The position numbers were made by a program, and so were the translations under genes. A stretch of 64,000 nucleotides of DNA from Pasteurellaceae bacterium Macca. GTDB lineage: Bacteria; Pseudomonadota; Gammaproteobacteria; Enterobacterales; Pasteurellaceae. The first letter of the stretch is position 1. The number at the start of each line of letters is the position of its first letter. The notes under the pieces were generated by a model. It was not told where the DNA came from, ran no database searches, and was given only the letters and a program-made list of their open reading frames with translations. Shown here piece by piece: positions 46,529-54,271 of the stretch. Where the stretch lies: contig LVZB01000001.1 in assembly GCA_023101485.1 (NCBI GenBank), forward strand, positions 682,001-746,000. The letters are read 5' to 3'.

Positions 46529-47077
46529 ATGTCTTTTCCAATTCGAAAAGTGGTTATCCACTGCTCTGCCACACAAAATGGCAAATCACTTCGCACCCAA
46601 ACTCACACCGCTGCCCAAACCATTGATGGCTGGCATAAGGGACGGGGCTTTCAACGATTAACGAAAAATTACAACGCCTTTAATCCGCATCTTCAACATA
46701 TCGGCTACCACTATGTCATTGATACTGACGGCACAGTAGAAACAGGGAGAAAGTGTGGTGAAATCGGGGCACACGTCAAGGGGCACAATATGTACTCCGT
46801 CGGTATTTGCTTAGTGGGAGGGATTACTCCCGAAGGCAAAAATCACGGGGAATTTACCGAAAAACAATGGTACGCCTTACACCGCTTGATTCGAGAGCTG
46901 GAAGCCAAATACTCAACCATTGAGCAGGTCTGCGGACATCGGGATTTAAGTCCCGATATAAACGGTGACGGCACCATTAGCCCGAACGAATGGGTAAAAA
47001 GTTGCCCTTGCTTTGATGTTTGGGAGTGGTTGGATAGTGAAGAAGTCGTCAATGTTCAGCATTTATTTAAGGGGTAA
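46529..47077 (+). CDS. N-acetylmuramoyl-L-alanine amidase endolysin
   Basis: A 182-residue amidase_2/PGRP-type enzyme that cuts peptidoglycan at the end of the lytic cycle. The zinc ligands appear as His in VVIHCSAT, His in CGHRDLSPD and Cys in SCPCFD, the T7-lysozyme pattern. There is no signal peptide, so a holin or membrane protein must let it out. A stretch of frame upstream of 46529 is open but overlaps mor and lacks a ribosome site. Confidence 0.92.
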   Translation: MSFPIRKVVIHCSATQNGKSLRTQTHTAAQTIDGWHKGRGFQRLTKNYNAFNPHLQHIGYHYVIDTDGTVETGRKCGEIGAHVKGHNMYSVGICLVGGITPEGKNHGEFTEKQWYALHRLIRELEAKYSTIEQVCGHRDLSPDINGDGTISPNEWVKSCPCFDVWEWLDSEEVVNVQHLFKG

Positions 47078-47079
47078 AA

Positions 47080-47307
47080 ATGAGATTTTCACAACTGTTT
47101 ACCAACCATGACGGGCGGTTATCTACCACCGCCTTTATTCAATTTTTCGGAGCGTTGTTGATGTCGGGGATTTTAACCTATTGCGTTTATTTAGACCGTG
47201 CTTATACCCCTGAACTCTTTATGACCTTTGCAATTTTCTGCGGTGGGCAGGTCGCCACCAAAGGCTTTGCAAATGCTGTTCGTCGCAGAAACGGGGAGGG
47301 GGAATGA
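47080..47307 (+). CDS. Small membrane protein, holin candidate (DUF2644-like)
   Basis: A 75-residue protein with two membrane helices (TAFIQFFGALLMSGILTYCVYL and ELFMTFAIFCGGQVATKGF) and a charged tail. Related DUF2644 proteins lie in this position in Pasteurellaceae Mu-like phages. Next to the endolysin gene, it is a likely holin. AAGGGG precedes the start. Confidence 0.7.
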   Translation: MRFSQLFTNHDGRLSTTAFIQFFGALLMSGILTYCVYLDRAYTPELFMTFAIFCGGQVATKGFANAVRRRNGEGE

Positions 47308-47579
47308 GTTACATCGCGCTTGCCATTGTGGGCATTTTTTTAGCGGTGATTGGTTGGGCGGTTTTTCGAGTTAAGCAAGCGAGTCGCGAAATTGATCACT
47401 TGTTAAAAGTCACTGAACAGCTTGAAGCCGAAAATCAACAAATTGCCAATGAAAAAGCGGTCGCCGAAACCCAAGTTAAACATCATCAAGTGAGACAAAG
47501 AAATGAAGAAAATACTCGTGGCATTAGCCATCAGCACGTTATTGACCGCTTGCAACAGCAAGGCGATCTCCGTGATTAA
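47304..47579 (+). CDS. Inner-membrane spanin candidate (DUF2681-like)
   Basis: A 91-residue protein with an N-terminal membrane anchor (residues 3-21) and a long charged coiled coil, the shape of an Rz-type i-spanin. It overlaps the gene before it by four bases. The next gene begins inside it in another frame. Confidence 0.75.
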   Translation: MSYIALAIVGIFLAVIGWAVFRVKQASREIDHLLKVTEQLEAENQQIANEKAVAETQVKHHQVRQRNEENTRGISHQHVIDRLQQQGDLRD

Positions 47580-47712
47580 CCCCAGCTGTGCGGGGTTCTC
47601 TATTATCAAAGCCAGTCGTCAAGATACGGCTGAAACCTTGCAACAAATTTTAATTCACAACACCACTTATAGGGAGATTTGCCAAGATGAGATTTCTACA
47701 AAAGCTCCGTAA
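47503..47712 (+). CDS. Outer-membrane spanin candidate (Rz1-type lipoprotein)
   Basis: A 69-residue lipoprotein with signal MKKILVALAISTLLTAC ending in a lipobox. It starts within the i-spanin gene in the +1 frame and runs past its end, the nested Rz/Rz1 layout. Together the two would join inner and outer membranes after peptidoglycan loss. It is not proline-rich as lambda Rz1 is, and a small hydrophobic C-terminal part follows. Confidence 0.75.
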   Translation: MKKILVALAISTLLTACNSKAISVINPSCAGFSIIKASRQDTAETLQQILIHNTTYREICQDEISTKAP

Positions 47713-47824
47713 AGCGTGGCAACGCTGGCAGCTTAAACGCCGTTCACCAATAATTTTTGAGCGGCGAGCGTTGTTAATGTTAGCCATTCAGTTAGGTAAA
47801 AAACAGCGGGGGCGTGATGTTTGA
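47687..47824 (+). CDS. Small basic phage protein
   Basis: A 45-residue frame (MRFLQKLRKAWQRWQLKRRS...) starting inside the spanin gene behind GGGAG and ending over the next start. Very basic and amphipathic. It resembles the short proteins encoded in this spot in Mu-like phages. Confidence 0.6.
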   Translation: MRFLQKLRKAWQRWQLKRRSPIIFERRALLMLAIQLGKKQRGRDV

Positions 47825-48095
47825 TGAAAAATTTTTTCTCAATGTCGGCATGGCGCTGGTGTCGGCGTTGGTTGGGTGGCTGATTAAGGTCATTTTTGAC
47901 CGTAACAATGAGGTGCGTAAAGCCCTTGATGAATTAAAAGGGGAGTTTAAAGCCTTTCAGCAGTATGTCGAAGCGAAATATCAACAAAAGGAGTTAGCCA
48001 AAAGCGAAATTTCACACTTGGAGCAAACGCTCACGGAAATCAAGCAGATGCTAAAAAATATTGAAGCCAAGGTCGATAAGAAGGCAGACAAATGA
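47817..48095 (+). CDS. Small membrane protein, coiled coil (Mu gp25-like)
   Basis: 92 residues with one N-terminal membrane helix (MALVSALVGWLIKVIF) and a helical coiled-coil tail (LEQTLTEIKQMLKNIEAKVDKK). Similar to DUF2730-type proteins in Mu-like phages. I use the ATG at 47817; a GTG lies one codon upstream. Confidence 0.65.
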   Translation: MFDEKFFLNVGMALVSALVGWLIKVIFDRNNEVRKALDELKGEFKAFQQYVEAKYQQKELAKSEISHLEQTLTEIKQMLKNIEAKVDKKADK

Positions 48096-48340
48096 GTAAA
48101 AAGAATAACAAACAAAATGCGATGTTAAGTGAAATTTTAGATTTAACCCGCAACATTAACGATAAAGTCGAACAACAAAACGCCGAAATTTTAAGCCTTA
48201 AAAAAGAGGTGAAAGCCCTTGAGCAGTTGGTGAACACCATGAACCGCAAAAATCGTAATACGGCGTTGATTGCTGGCGCACTCGGCGGTGGCGTTGCCTC
48301 TGTGGGGTTTGAGTTGCTGCGTTTGAAATTTGGAGGCTAA
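48092..48340 (+). CDS. Small coiled-coil membrane protein (Mu gp26-like)
   Basis: 82 residues with a long N-terminal coiled coil (LTRNINDKVEQQNAEILSLKKE) and a C-terminal hydrophobic segment (NTALIAGALGGGVASVGFELL). The start overlaps the stop before it (ATGA). It ends right at the small terminase start. Confidence 0.65.
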   Translation: MSKKNNKQNAMLSEILDLTRNINDKVEQQNAEILSLKKEVKALEQLVNTMNRKNRNTALIAGALGGGVASVGFELLRLKFGG

Positions 48341-48850
48341 ATGGCGTTTGACCAGAGTGTAAAAAATGCCGTGCGCCGTGCTTATGTCTTTGACCGTTTG
48401 AACTTAGAGCAGATTGCTGAGAAAACGGGGGTAGCGGTGGGAACAGTGCGTCGCTGGAAAGCCGAAGCCGAAAAAGCAGGGGATAACTGGGAAGCGGCTC
48501 GTGATGTACAAGTGCTGGCAGGTGGCGAAGTGGAACAGCTTGCCCGAGGGTTGTTGGCAGGCTTTCTTATTCAATATAAAAAAACGATGACCGCCCTTGA
48601 AAAGAATGACAATCTGCCCGTGCAAGACCGGGTGAAGGAGCTGGCAAACCTCGCAGATTCATTTGCCAAAATGACGGCATCTAGCCGCCGAATTTTGCCG
48701 GAAACCAGCGAAATTGCCACGGCAATGGAGACGGTGGAAATAGTGTTTGAGGTGGTGAGCCAACATAAACCTGAATTATTAGGGGATTTACTGGCACTAT
48801 CGGCGGAATTACAAGTGCGCGTGGAGCAGAAATTTAAGAAAGGGCGATAA
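48341..48850 (+). CDS. Small terminase-like protein (DUF1804)
   Basis: 169 residues with an N-terminal helix-turn-helix (FDRLNLEQIAEKTGVAVGTVRRWKAEAEK) and helical tail. DUF1804 proteins sit directly before the large terminase in Mu-like phages and probably recognise phage DNA for packaging. Confidence 0.82.
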   Translation: MAFDQSVKNAVRRAYVFDRLNLEQIAEKTGVAVGTVRRWKAEAEKAGDNWEAARDVQVLAGGEVEQLARGLLAGFLIQYKKTMTALEKNDNLPVQDRVKELANLADSFAKMTASSRRILPETSEIATAMETVEIVFEVVSQHKPELLGDLLALSAELQVRVEQKFKKGR

Positions 48851-48852
48851 AC

Positions 48853-50505
48853 ATGAAACAAACCGAATTTAACGCTCGCTTTGATGCCTTACGCGCTAAA
48901 TTGCAACGCCAAATCGAAGCCAATTTAGAACATTGGTCGGATAAACCGCAGGATATTGCAGCGCGCCGCGCCAAGGTGTTTGATGAAAAAAATGGCTTTG
49001 CCTATTTTGTGCAACACTATTTTCCGCATTACGTTCGTTCTGAGCATCAATCTGAACTGCACCGCTATTTATTCTCTACTTTACCCGAGGTGGCTGCGAG
49101 TGAAAAATCCCACCGTGAAGCCATTGCTGCCCCCCGTGGGGAGGCAAAGTCCACGATTTGTACTCAACTCTACCCGTTATGGTGCTTAATCACGGGGCGT
49201 AAGCGTTATGTGATTATCGCTATGGACAGTAAAGAACAAGCCTACGGTATGTTAGAGGCGATTAAAGCGGAGATTGAATCCAATACCCGTTTACACATTG
49301 ATTTCCCTGAAATGCGACAAGGTAAAGTATGGCGTGCGGGGGCGATATTAACCAGCCAACATCAAAAAGTGGAAGCGGTGGGTGCAGGACAGAAACTGCG
49401 TGGACGCCGTCATGGGGCTTATCGTCCTGATTTAGTGGTGCTAGACGATATTGAAAACGATGAAAGTGTGCGTACGCCGGAACAACGGAATAAATTGCAT
49501 GATTGGGTCTTAAAAGCGGTATTAAAACTGGGAGCAGCAGGGGAAAAGTTTGATGTAATTTATGTCGGTACCATTCTTCACTATGACAGTGTGCTAAATC
49601 GCACCCTTTCGACCAAAGGCTGGCGTGCCATTCGTTTTCAAGCGATTTTAAAATTCCCTGACAATATGGCGTTATGGGATGAATGGGAAAATCTTTATTT
49701 GAGTGAAACGGGGGCAGATGATAGCCAGTCTGACGCTTTCTACCAGCAACACAAAGCCGAAATGGATAAAGGGGCGGTGGTCTCTTGGTTGGCTCGCCCG
49801 ATTTTAGCCTTGATGAAAATCCGTGCCAGTGATGGGCATTCGGCATTTGATTCGGAATATCAAAATGACCCCGTGTCGGGGGATGATGCGATTTTTGCCA
49901 ATTCTCTCCAATACTGGACGGAGTTACCCAATGATTTAATTTACTTTGGTGCGGTTGATCCGAGCCTGGGAAAAGCGGGGGCAAGTCGTGACCCGTCGGC
50001 GATTTTAGTCGGCGGTTTTCAACGTGCCACAGGGAAGCTCTATGTGGTGGAAGCTCAAGTCAAGAAGCGTTTACCTGATTTGATTATTGAAGATGTAATT
50101 CGACTACACAAGCAGTACGGTTGCCACCGCTGGTTTGTGGAAACCGTGCAATTCCAAGAGTTTTTACAAACGGAGCTAATTAAACGTTCAGCCCAACGGG
50201 GCTACCCCGTACCCGCAACAGCCATTAAACCCAATACGGACAAAATGCTCCGTATTGAGAGCTTACAGCCCCATATCGCTAACGGCTTAATTCTACTCCA
50301 CCGCTCACAAAGCACGCTGATTAGCCAATTACGCCATTTCCCAAAAGCCGATCACGATGATGGCCCTGATGCGTTAGAGATGTTGTGGAAAAACACGTTG
50401 GCTAATTCGGTACAAATTGAGTGGATTGCCCTTCATGATATGGACGGCGAGTTAAATGATGCCGAGAGAGATTTTGATGAATTTGAAAGCAAATGGACAC
50501 ACTAA
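48853..50505 (+). CDS. Large terminase subunit
   Basis: The 550-residue motor cuts and pumps DNA into the head. Walker A is in APRGEAKST near residue 97, Walker B in DLVVLDDIEND. The C-terminal RNase H-like nuclease begins FGAVDPSLGK near 360, with Asp in DHDDGPDALEML near the end. Mu gp28 type. The stop shares bases with the portal start (TAATG). Confidence 0.93.
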   Translation: MKQTEFNARFDALRAKLQRQIEANLEHWSDKPQDIAARRAKVFDEKNGFAYFVQHYFPHYVRSEHQSELHRYLFSTLPEVAASEKSHREAIAAPRGEAKSTICTQLYPLWCLITGRKRYVIIAMDSKEQAYGMLEAIKAEIESNTRLHIDFPEMRQGKVWRAGAILTSQHQKVEAVGAGQKLRGRRHGAYRPDLVVLDDIENDESVRTPEQRNKLHDWVLKAVLKLGAAGEKFDVIYVGTILHYDSVLNRTLSTKGWRAIRFQAILKFPDNMALWDEWENLYLSETGADDSQSDAFYQQHKAEMDKGAVVSWLARPILALMKIRASDGHSAFDSEYQNDPVSGDDAIFANSLQYWTELPNDLIYFGAVDPSLGKAGASRDPSAILVGGFQRATGKLYVVEAQVKKRLPDLIIEDVIRLHKQYGCHRWFVETVQFQEFLQTELIKRSAQRGYPVPATAIKPNTDKMLRIESLQPHIANGLILLHRSQSTLISQLRHFPKADHDDGPDALEMLWKNTLANSVQIEWIALHDMDGELNDAERDFDEFESKWTH

Positions 50506-52145
50506 TGGCAAAGAAAGCAAAAAGCAAAAAACCGCAAAAAAATGACCGCTTGCAAGGGGTTCAATCACTGCAAACCAATGAAGCACAGATTACCGCAACA
50601 GGGCGGGTGATTGCCGACCACCCGAGCAATAAGATTACGCCGGCTAAACTCAAAGCCATTTTTGATGATGCGGAAATGGGGGATTTAACCACTCAGCACG
50701 AGCTGTTTATGGATATTGAGGAGCGGGATAGCAGTATTGCAGCCAATATTCAAACTCGCAAGCGGTCACTTTTAACGCTGGATTGGCGTATTGCTGAGCC
50801 CCGTAATGCGACTCCCGCAGAGGAGAAACTGCGTGAAGAGGTGGAAGCATTTTTCTATCAGTTTATCAATTTAGAAGATGTGATGATGGACTTAATGGAT
50901 GCCGTGGGGCATGGTTTTTCAGCCTTAGAAATTGAATGGCAACAGGTCGGCGATAAATGGGCGATTAAAGCCCTTCACCCTCGCCCACAATCGTGGTTTC
51001 GGTTAGATAAAGACGACAATCTGTTACTGAAAACGCCAAGCAATTCAGAGGGTGAACCCTTACAGCCCTTTGGTTGGGTGGTACATTGCCATAAATCCCG
51101 CTCCGTCGGTTTGGCTCGCCTCGGGCTTTACCGTAGCCTCGCCTGGCTTTATATGTTTAAGCACTATTCCGTTCATGATTTTGCCGAGTTTTTAGAACTT
51201 TACGGTATGCCGATTCGCATCGGGAAATACGGTGCGGGGGCAACGAATGAAGAGAAGCGTACGCTATTACGGGCACTCGCTCAAATTGGGCATAATGCGG
51301 CGGGGATTATGCCTGAGGGCATGAATGTCGAGTTGCACAATGTCGCCACGGGCACCAGTGCGGGAAATAACCCCTTTTTGCAGATGGTGGATTGGTGTGA
51401 AAAATCCATTGCCCGTTTGATTTTAGGGCAAACGCTCACCAGTGGTGCAGATGGTAAAAGTTCCACCAATGCCCTAGGCAATGTGCATAACGAGGTGCGC
51501 CGTGATTTGCTGATTTCGGATGCGAAACAGCTTGCCCAAACCTTAACTCAACAGCTGATTTTGCCTTATCTGCAAATCAACGTGAACCCGAATATCGACC
51601 CGACCCGTATTCCTTATTTTGAGTTTGATACCAGAGAGCGAGAAGATTTAGGGCAATTTGCTGAGGCGTTGCCAAAATTAGTCAATGTGGGGGTGCAAAT
51701 TCCCGAAGATTGGGTGCGAGAAAAGCTGGGTATTCCAGACGTGCAAGAGGGCAAGGCGATTTTAAAACCCCTTGAAAGTGAGATTAAAGCGCCTTTAAAC
51801 CCCGAAGCGCTTTCTGCAACAATCCCCCAAACGGGGATTAAGCACGCCACTTGCGCTTGTGGTTGTGGGGTGAGTTTATCGGCGCATACCCAACCCAAAG
51901 GCGTTGATGCCCAGGGTTTACTTGACGGAAGCCTAGATCATGCCTTCACCACGGTGGATTTTAATCAGCAACTTGACCCCATGATAAAACAAGCGGTGGG
52001 GGTATTGTTGCGTTGTGATAGTTATGAACAAGCCAGTGAGCGACTGGCTGAGTTGTACCCCAAATTACACACGCAACAACATTTTGACTATTTAAACAAA
52101 GCCTTGTTTATTGCAGAACTGTTGGGAACAAGCTATGCGTACTGA
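50505..52145 (+). CDS. Portal protein (DUF935, Mu gp29-like)
   Basis: 546 residues forming the dodecameric ring through which DNA enters the head. Motifs of the DUF935 family include SSIAANIQTRKRSLLTLDWRI-like sequence near residue 80 and LILGQTLTSGADGKSST. I chose the ATG at 50505, which overlaps the terminase stop. A cysteine-rich CACGCG near 455 is a usual feature. It overlaps the next gene by eleven bases. Confidence 0.92.
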   Translation: MAKKAKSKKPQKNDRLQGVQSLQTNEAQITATGRVIADHPSNKITPAKLKAIFDDAEMGDLTTQHELFMDIEERDSSIAANIQTRKRSLLTLDWRIAEPRNATPAEEKLREEVEAFFYQFINLEDVMMDLMDAVGHGFSALEIEWQQVGDKWAIKALHPRPQSWFRLDKDDNLLLKTPSNSEGEPLQPFGWVVHCHKSRSVGLARLGLYRSLAWLYMFKHYSVHDFAEFLELYGMPIRIGKYGAGATNEEKRTLLRALAQIGHNAAGIMPEGMNVELHNVATGTSAGNNPFLQMVDWCEKSIARLILGQTLTSGADGKSSTNALGNVHNEVRRDLLISDAKQLAQTLTQQLILPYLQINVNPNIDPTRIPYFEFDTREREDLGQFAEALPKLVNVGVQIPEDWVREKLGIPDVQEGKAILKPLESEIKAPLNPEALSATIPQTGIKHATCACGCGVSLSAHTQPKGVDAQGLLDGSLDHAFTTVDFNQQLDPMIKQAVGVLLRCDSYEQASERLAELYPKLHTQQHFDYLNKALFIAELLGTSYAY

Positions 52146-53412
52146 GTTTTCGTTTGATTTGCCCCCGAAAAAAGCCATTGCCTTTTTAGAAAGCAAAAAA
52201 GCCTTTGTTAAAAAACTGGATGAGGCAAGCCTTGCCAACTCCGCTCGAGCGAGGGCTACGCGTATTGCCAATTTATCAAGCCTTGAGATGACCAGCGATA
52301 TTTATCAGTCGTTAATCGAGGCACAAGAAAAAGGCATTCCCCTTGGGGAGTGGAAAAAGGGTATTTTTCAACACCCTCACAAAAAGGGCTGGATTGCGGG
52401 CTTTGATGAAAACCTGCGGGAGTATGTGATAGCTGACCCGAAAACGGGGGAGTATTTTGGCACACCACGGCGGTTAGAAACCATTTATCGCACCAATATG
52501 CAGTCTGCTTATTCGGCACAACGCTATCAGCAGATGCGAGATAACGCCGACAACCGCCCCTACTGGCAGTACTCAGCTGTCAATGATGGTCGTACTCGCC
52601 CAAGCCATAGTGCGATGCATGGTTTGGTGTATCGTTATGACGATCCGTTTTGGCACACCTTTTACCCACCCAATGGCTTTAACTGCCGTTGCAGTGTGAT
52701 TGCGTTAAATGATCGGGAGATTGCCCAAAGCAATATGACGGTGGGCAATAGCGAGGGGCAGTTAATTGAAACAGAACGGCAAGTCAACAAAACGACACGG
52801 GAAACCACAAGGGCGTTGAAATTGGGTGATCGGGTGATTATGCCTGACCGTGGGTTTGACACCAATGTAGGGCGACAAGTCTATAAGCCGAATTTAGACC
52901 ACTACCCCGAAGCACTTGCCCATCAATTTGCTAAGCGGGAAATGGGCGGGGAGAGTTTTAAATTAGATTATCATGCCTTTGAAAAAGAAGTAGAAGCAAT
53001 CAAAGCGAAACTCGGCAATACGGGCAAGCTCAACGCTGATCAGATGATTGAGGTGCGTAACCAGCTTAGCCGTGAGTATAAATTTAGTGCGGGGGTATTA
53101 AGTGCCAAAACCCAACAAGCGGTCAAAAGTGAAACCAAAACCGTGTGGCTTTCTGATGATACTCTGATTAAACAGTTTAACAGCCGTTCAGAAGATGGTG
53201 ATTTCACTACTGATGATTATAAAATTTTGCCTGATTTACTTTATCAACCTGAAATGATCACCTTTACAAGGGATAAACATTTCCAGTTTTTTAAATTAGT
53301 CAATCAACAGAAATATGTTGCTATTGTGAAAGTATTGGACAGAGAGATTTTTATTCAATCTTTTAGAAAGGTTAGTCAACGTGAGTGGGACAAAGTATTG
53401 AAAAACCGTTAG
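52135..53412 (+). CDS. Head morphogenesis protein (gpF-like) with C-terminal PBECR-type domain
   Basis: 425 residues. The first 300 match the SPP1 gp7/Mu F minor head family (YRTNMQSAYSAQRYQQM, DGRTRPSHSAMHG, and the metal-like FNCRCSVIALN). After residue 310 a second domain appears: TVWLSDDTLIKQ, LPDLLYQPEMI, FFKLV and a final REWDKVLKN. This layout matches the PBECR group of barnase/EndoU/RelE-like nucleases fused to phage head proteins. The domain may be delivered with phage DNA. I chose the ATG at 52135 (GGGAAC upstream), overlapping the portal gene. Confidence 0.85.
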   Translation: MRTEFSFDLPPKKAIAFLESKKAFVKKLDEASLANSARARATRIANLSSLEMTSDIYQSLIEAQEKGIPLGEWKKGIFQHPHKKGWIAGFDENLREYVIADPKTGEYFGTPRRLETIYRTNMQSAYSAQRYQQMRDNADNRPYWQYSAVNDGRTRPSHSAMHGLVYRYDDPFWHTFYPPNGFNCRCSVIALNDREIAQSNMTVGNSEGQLIETERQVNKTTRETTRALKLGDRVIMPDRGFDTNVGRQVYKPNLDHYPEALAHQFAKREMGGESFKLDYHAFEKEVEAIKAKLGNTGKLNADQMIEVRNQLSREYKFSAGVLSAKTQQAVKSETKTVWLSDDTLIKQFNSRSEDGDFTTDDYKILPDLLYQPEMITFTRDKHFQFFKLVNQQKYVAIVKVLDREIFIQSFRKVSQREWDKVLKNR

Positions 53413-53444
53413 GGGGTACTGCGAAGCCCCACACGCTCTCGGAC

Positions 53445-53463
53445 ACCCAAGCCGACCTTGGGT
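53445..53463 (+). other. Hairpin between gpF-like and gpG-like genes
   Basis: ACCCAAG and CTTGGGT pair perfectly with loop CCGAC. There is no U-run, so it may be an RNA-processing or pausing site. Confidence 0.4.
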
Positions 53464-53517
53464 AGGCTGCGATCAGCAGAATTCATCGCTTTTCTAACGG
53501 CAGAGGCAAATATAATT

Positions 53518-54000
53518 ATGATTGAAATTAAAGTCAACAACCTTGAACAACTTACCGCACGGCTTGATAAGCTCTCGGAGGGAGCTGAAAACCTTACGCC
53601 TTTGATGAAAAAGTTCTCTGGCACAATGCAAACAGCGGTGGATAAAAACTTTGAAGCTGGTGGTCGCCCAGCGTGGTTGGGGATTAAACATCGTAAAGGT
53701 ACACCACTTAATGATTCTGGGCAGTTAAAAAATAGCATTCAATCATTTAGTGATCGTCAATCAGCCGTGGTGGGGACTAATGTGAAGTATGCAGCCATTC
53801 ATCACTTCGGCGGCAAAACCAAACCCCATAAGATTAAGCCTGTATTCAAAAAAGGGTTAACATTTAATGATGGGGTGTATAAATCGGTTGATCACCCCGG
53901 AAGCGTGATCCCTGCCCGCCCTTTCTTGCAGTTAACCCCCGAGGACGAGGCGCAGTTAATTGACGATGCACAGAGTTATTTTCAAGGGTTAATCAAGTAA
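53518..54000 (+). CDS. Virion morphogenesis / tail completion protein (Mu gpG-like)
   Basis: 160 residues, starting MIEIKVNNLEQLTARLDKLS and containing GGRPAWLGIKHRKGTPLNDSGQLKN-like family sequence, then VIPARPFLQL. Mu G joins tail and head completion. I chose the ATG at 53518; the open frame upstream to 53458 lacks a site. A strong terminator follows. Confidence 0.88.
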   Translation: MIEIKVNNLEQLTARLDKLSEGAENLTPLMKKFSGTMQTAVDKNFEAGGRPAWLGIKHRKGTPLNDSGQLKNSIQSFSDRQSAVVGTNVKYAAIHHFGGKTKPHKIKPVFKKGLTFNDGVYKSVDHPGSVIPARPFLQLTPEDEAQLIDDAQSYFQGLIK

Positions 54001-54018
54001 GTTTTAAATTGCCACGCT

Positions 54019-54050
54019 AACGCCCCTCAATCGCATTGTGGGGCGTTTTT
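54019..54050 (+). terminator. Strong terminator after gpG-like gene
   Basis: AACGCCCC and GGGGCGTT pair, with an inner CAAT-CGC-ATTG stem, followed by TTTTTATTTTT. It ends the transcript that starts before the lysis genes, so the protease gene needs its own promoter. Confidence 0.92.
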
Positions 54051-54194
54051 ATTTTTAGGGGTATATCGGTTCATCTTTTTGTTTTTAAAAATTTTTAAAG
54101 CGGTTTTAAAATGATTTAAAATGGGTTGTGCCATTCTGACTCCGTGTCATTCGTCTTTTTTTGCCTTTTTCTCGTTTTTTCTTCCTTTTAGGGT

Positions 54195-54220
54195 TACTGA
54201 ACCTGCTCCCCTCTTTCCCT
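54195..54220 (+). promoter_or_regulatory. Candidate activator-dependent late promoter, head genes
   Basis: TACTGAAC-N3-CTCCCCTCT-N-TCCCT, the same motif as at 46449 with 22 of 26 bases identical. It lies between a terminator and the protease gene, where Mu has its PI promoter. Otherwise the 54051-54271 gap shows only AT-rich sequence. Confidence 0.6.
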
Positions 54221-54271
54221 ATTTTCTTCCTTGTTATTCTGCCATCCTACTTTAAAACACAATAGGAAGAT

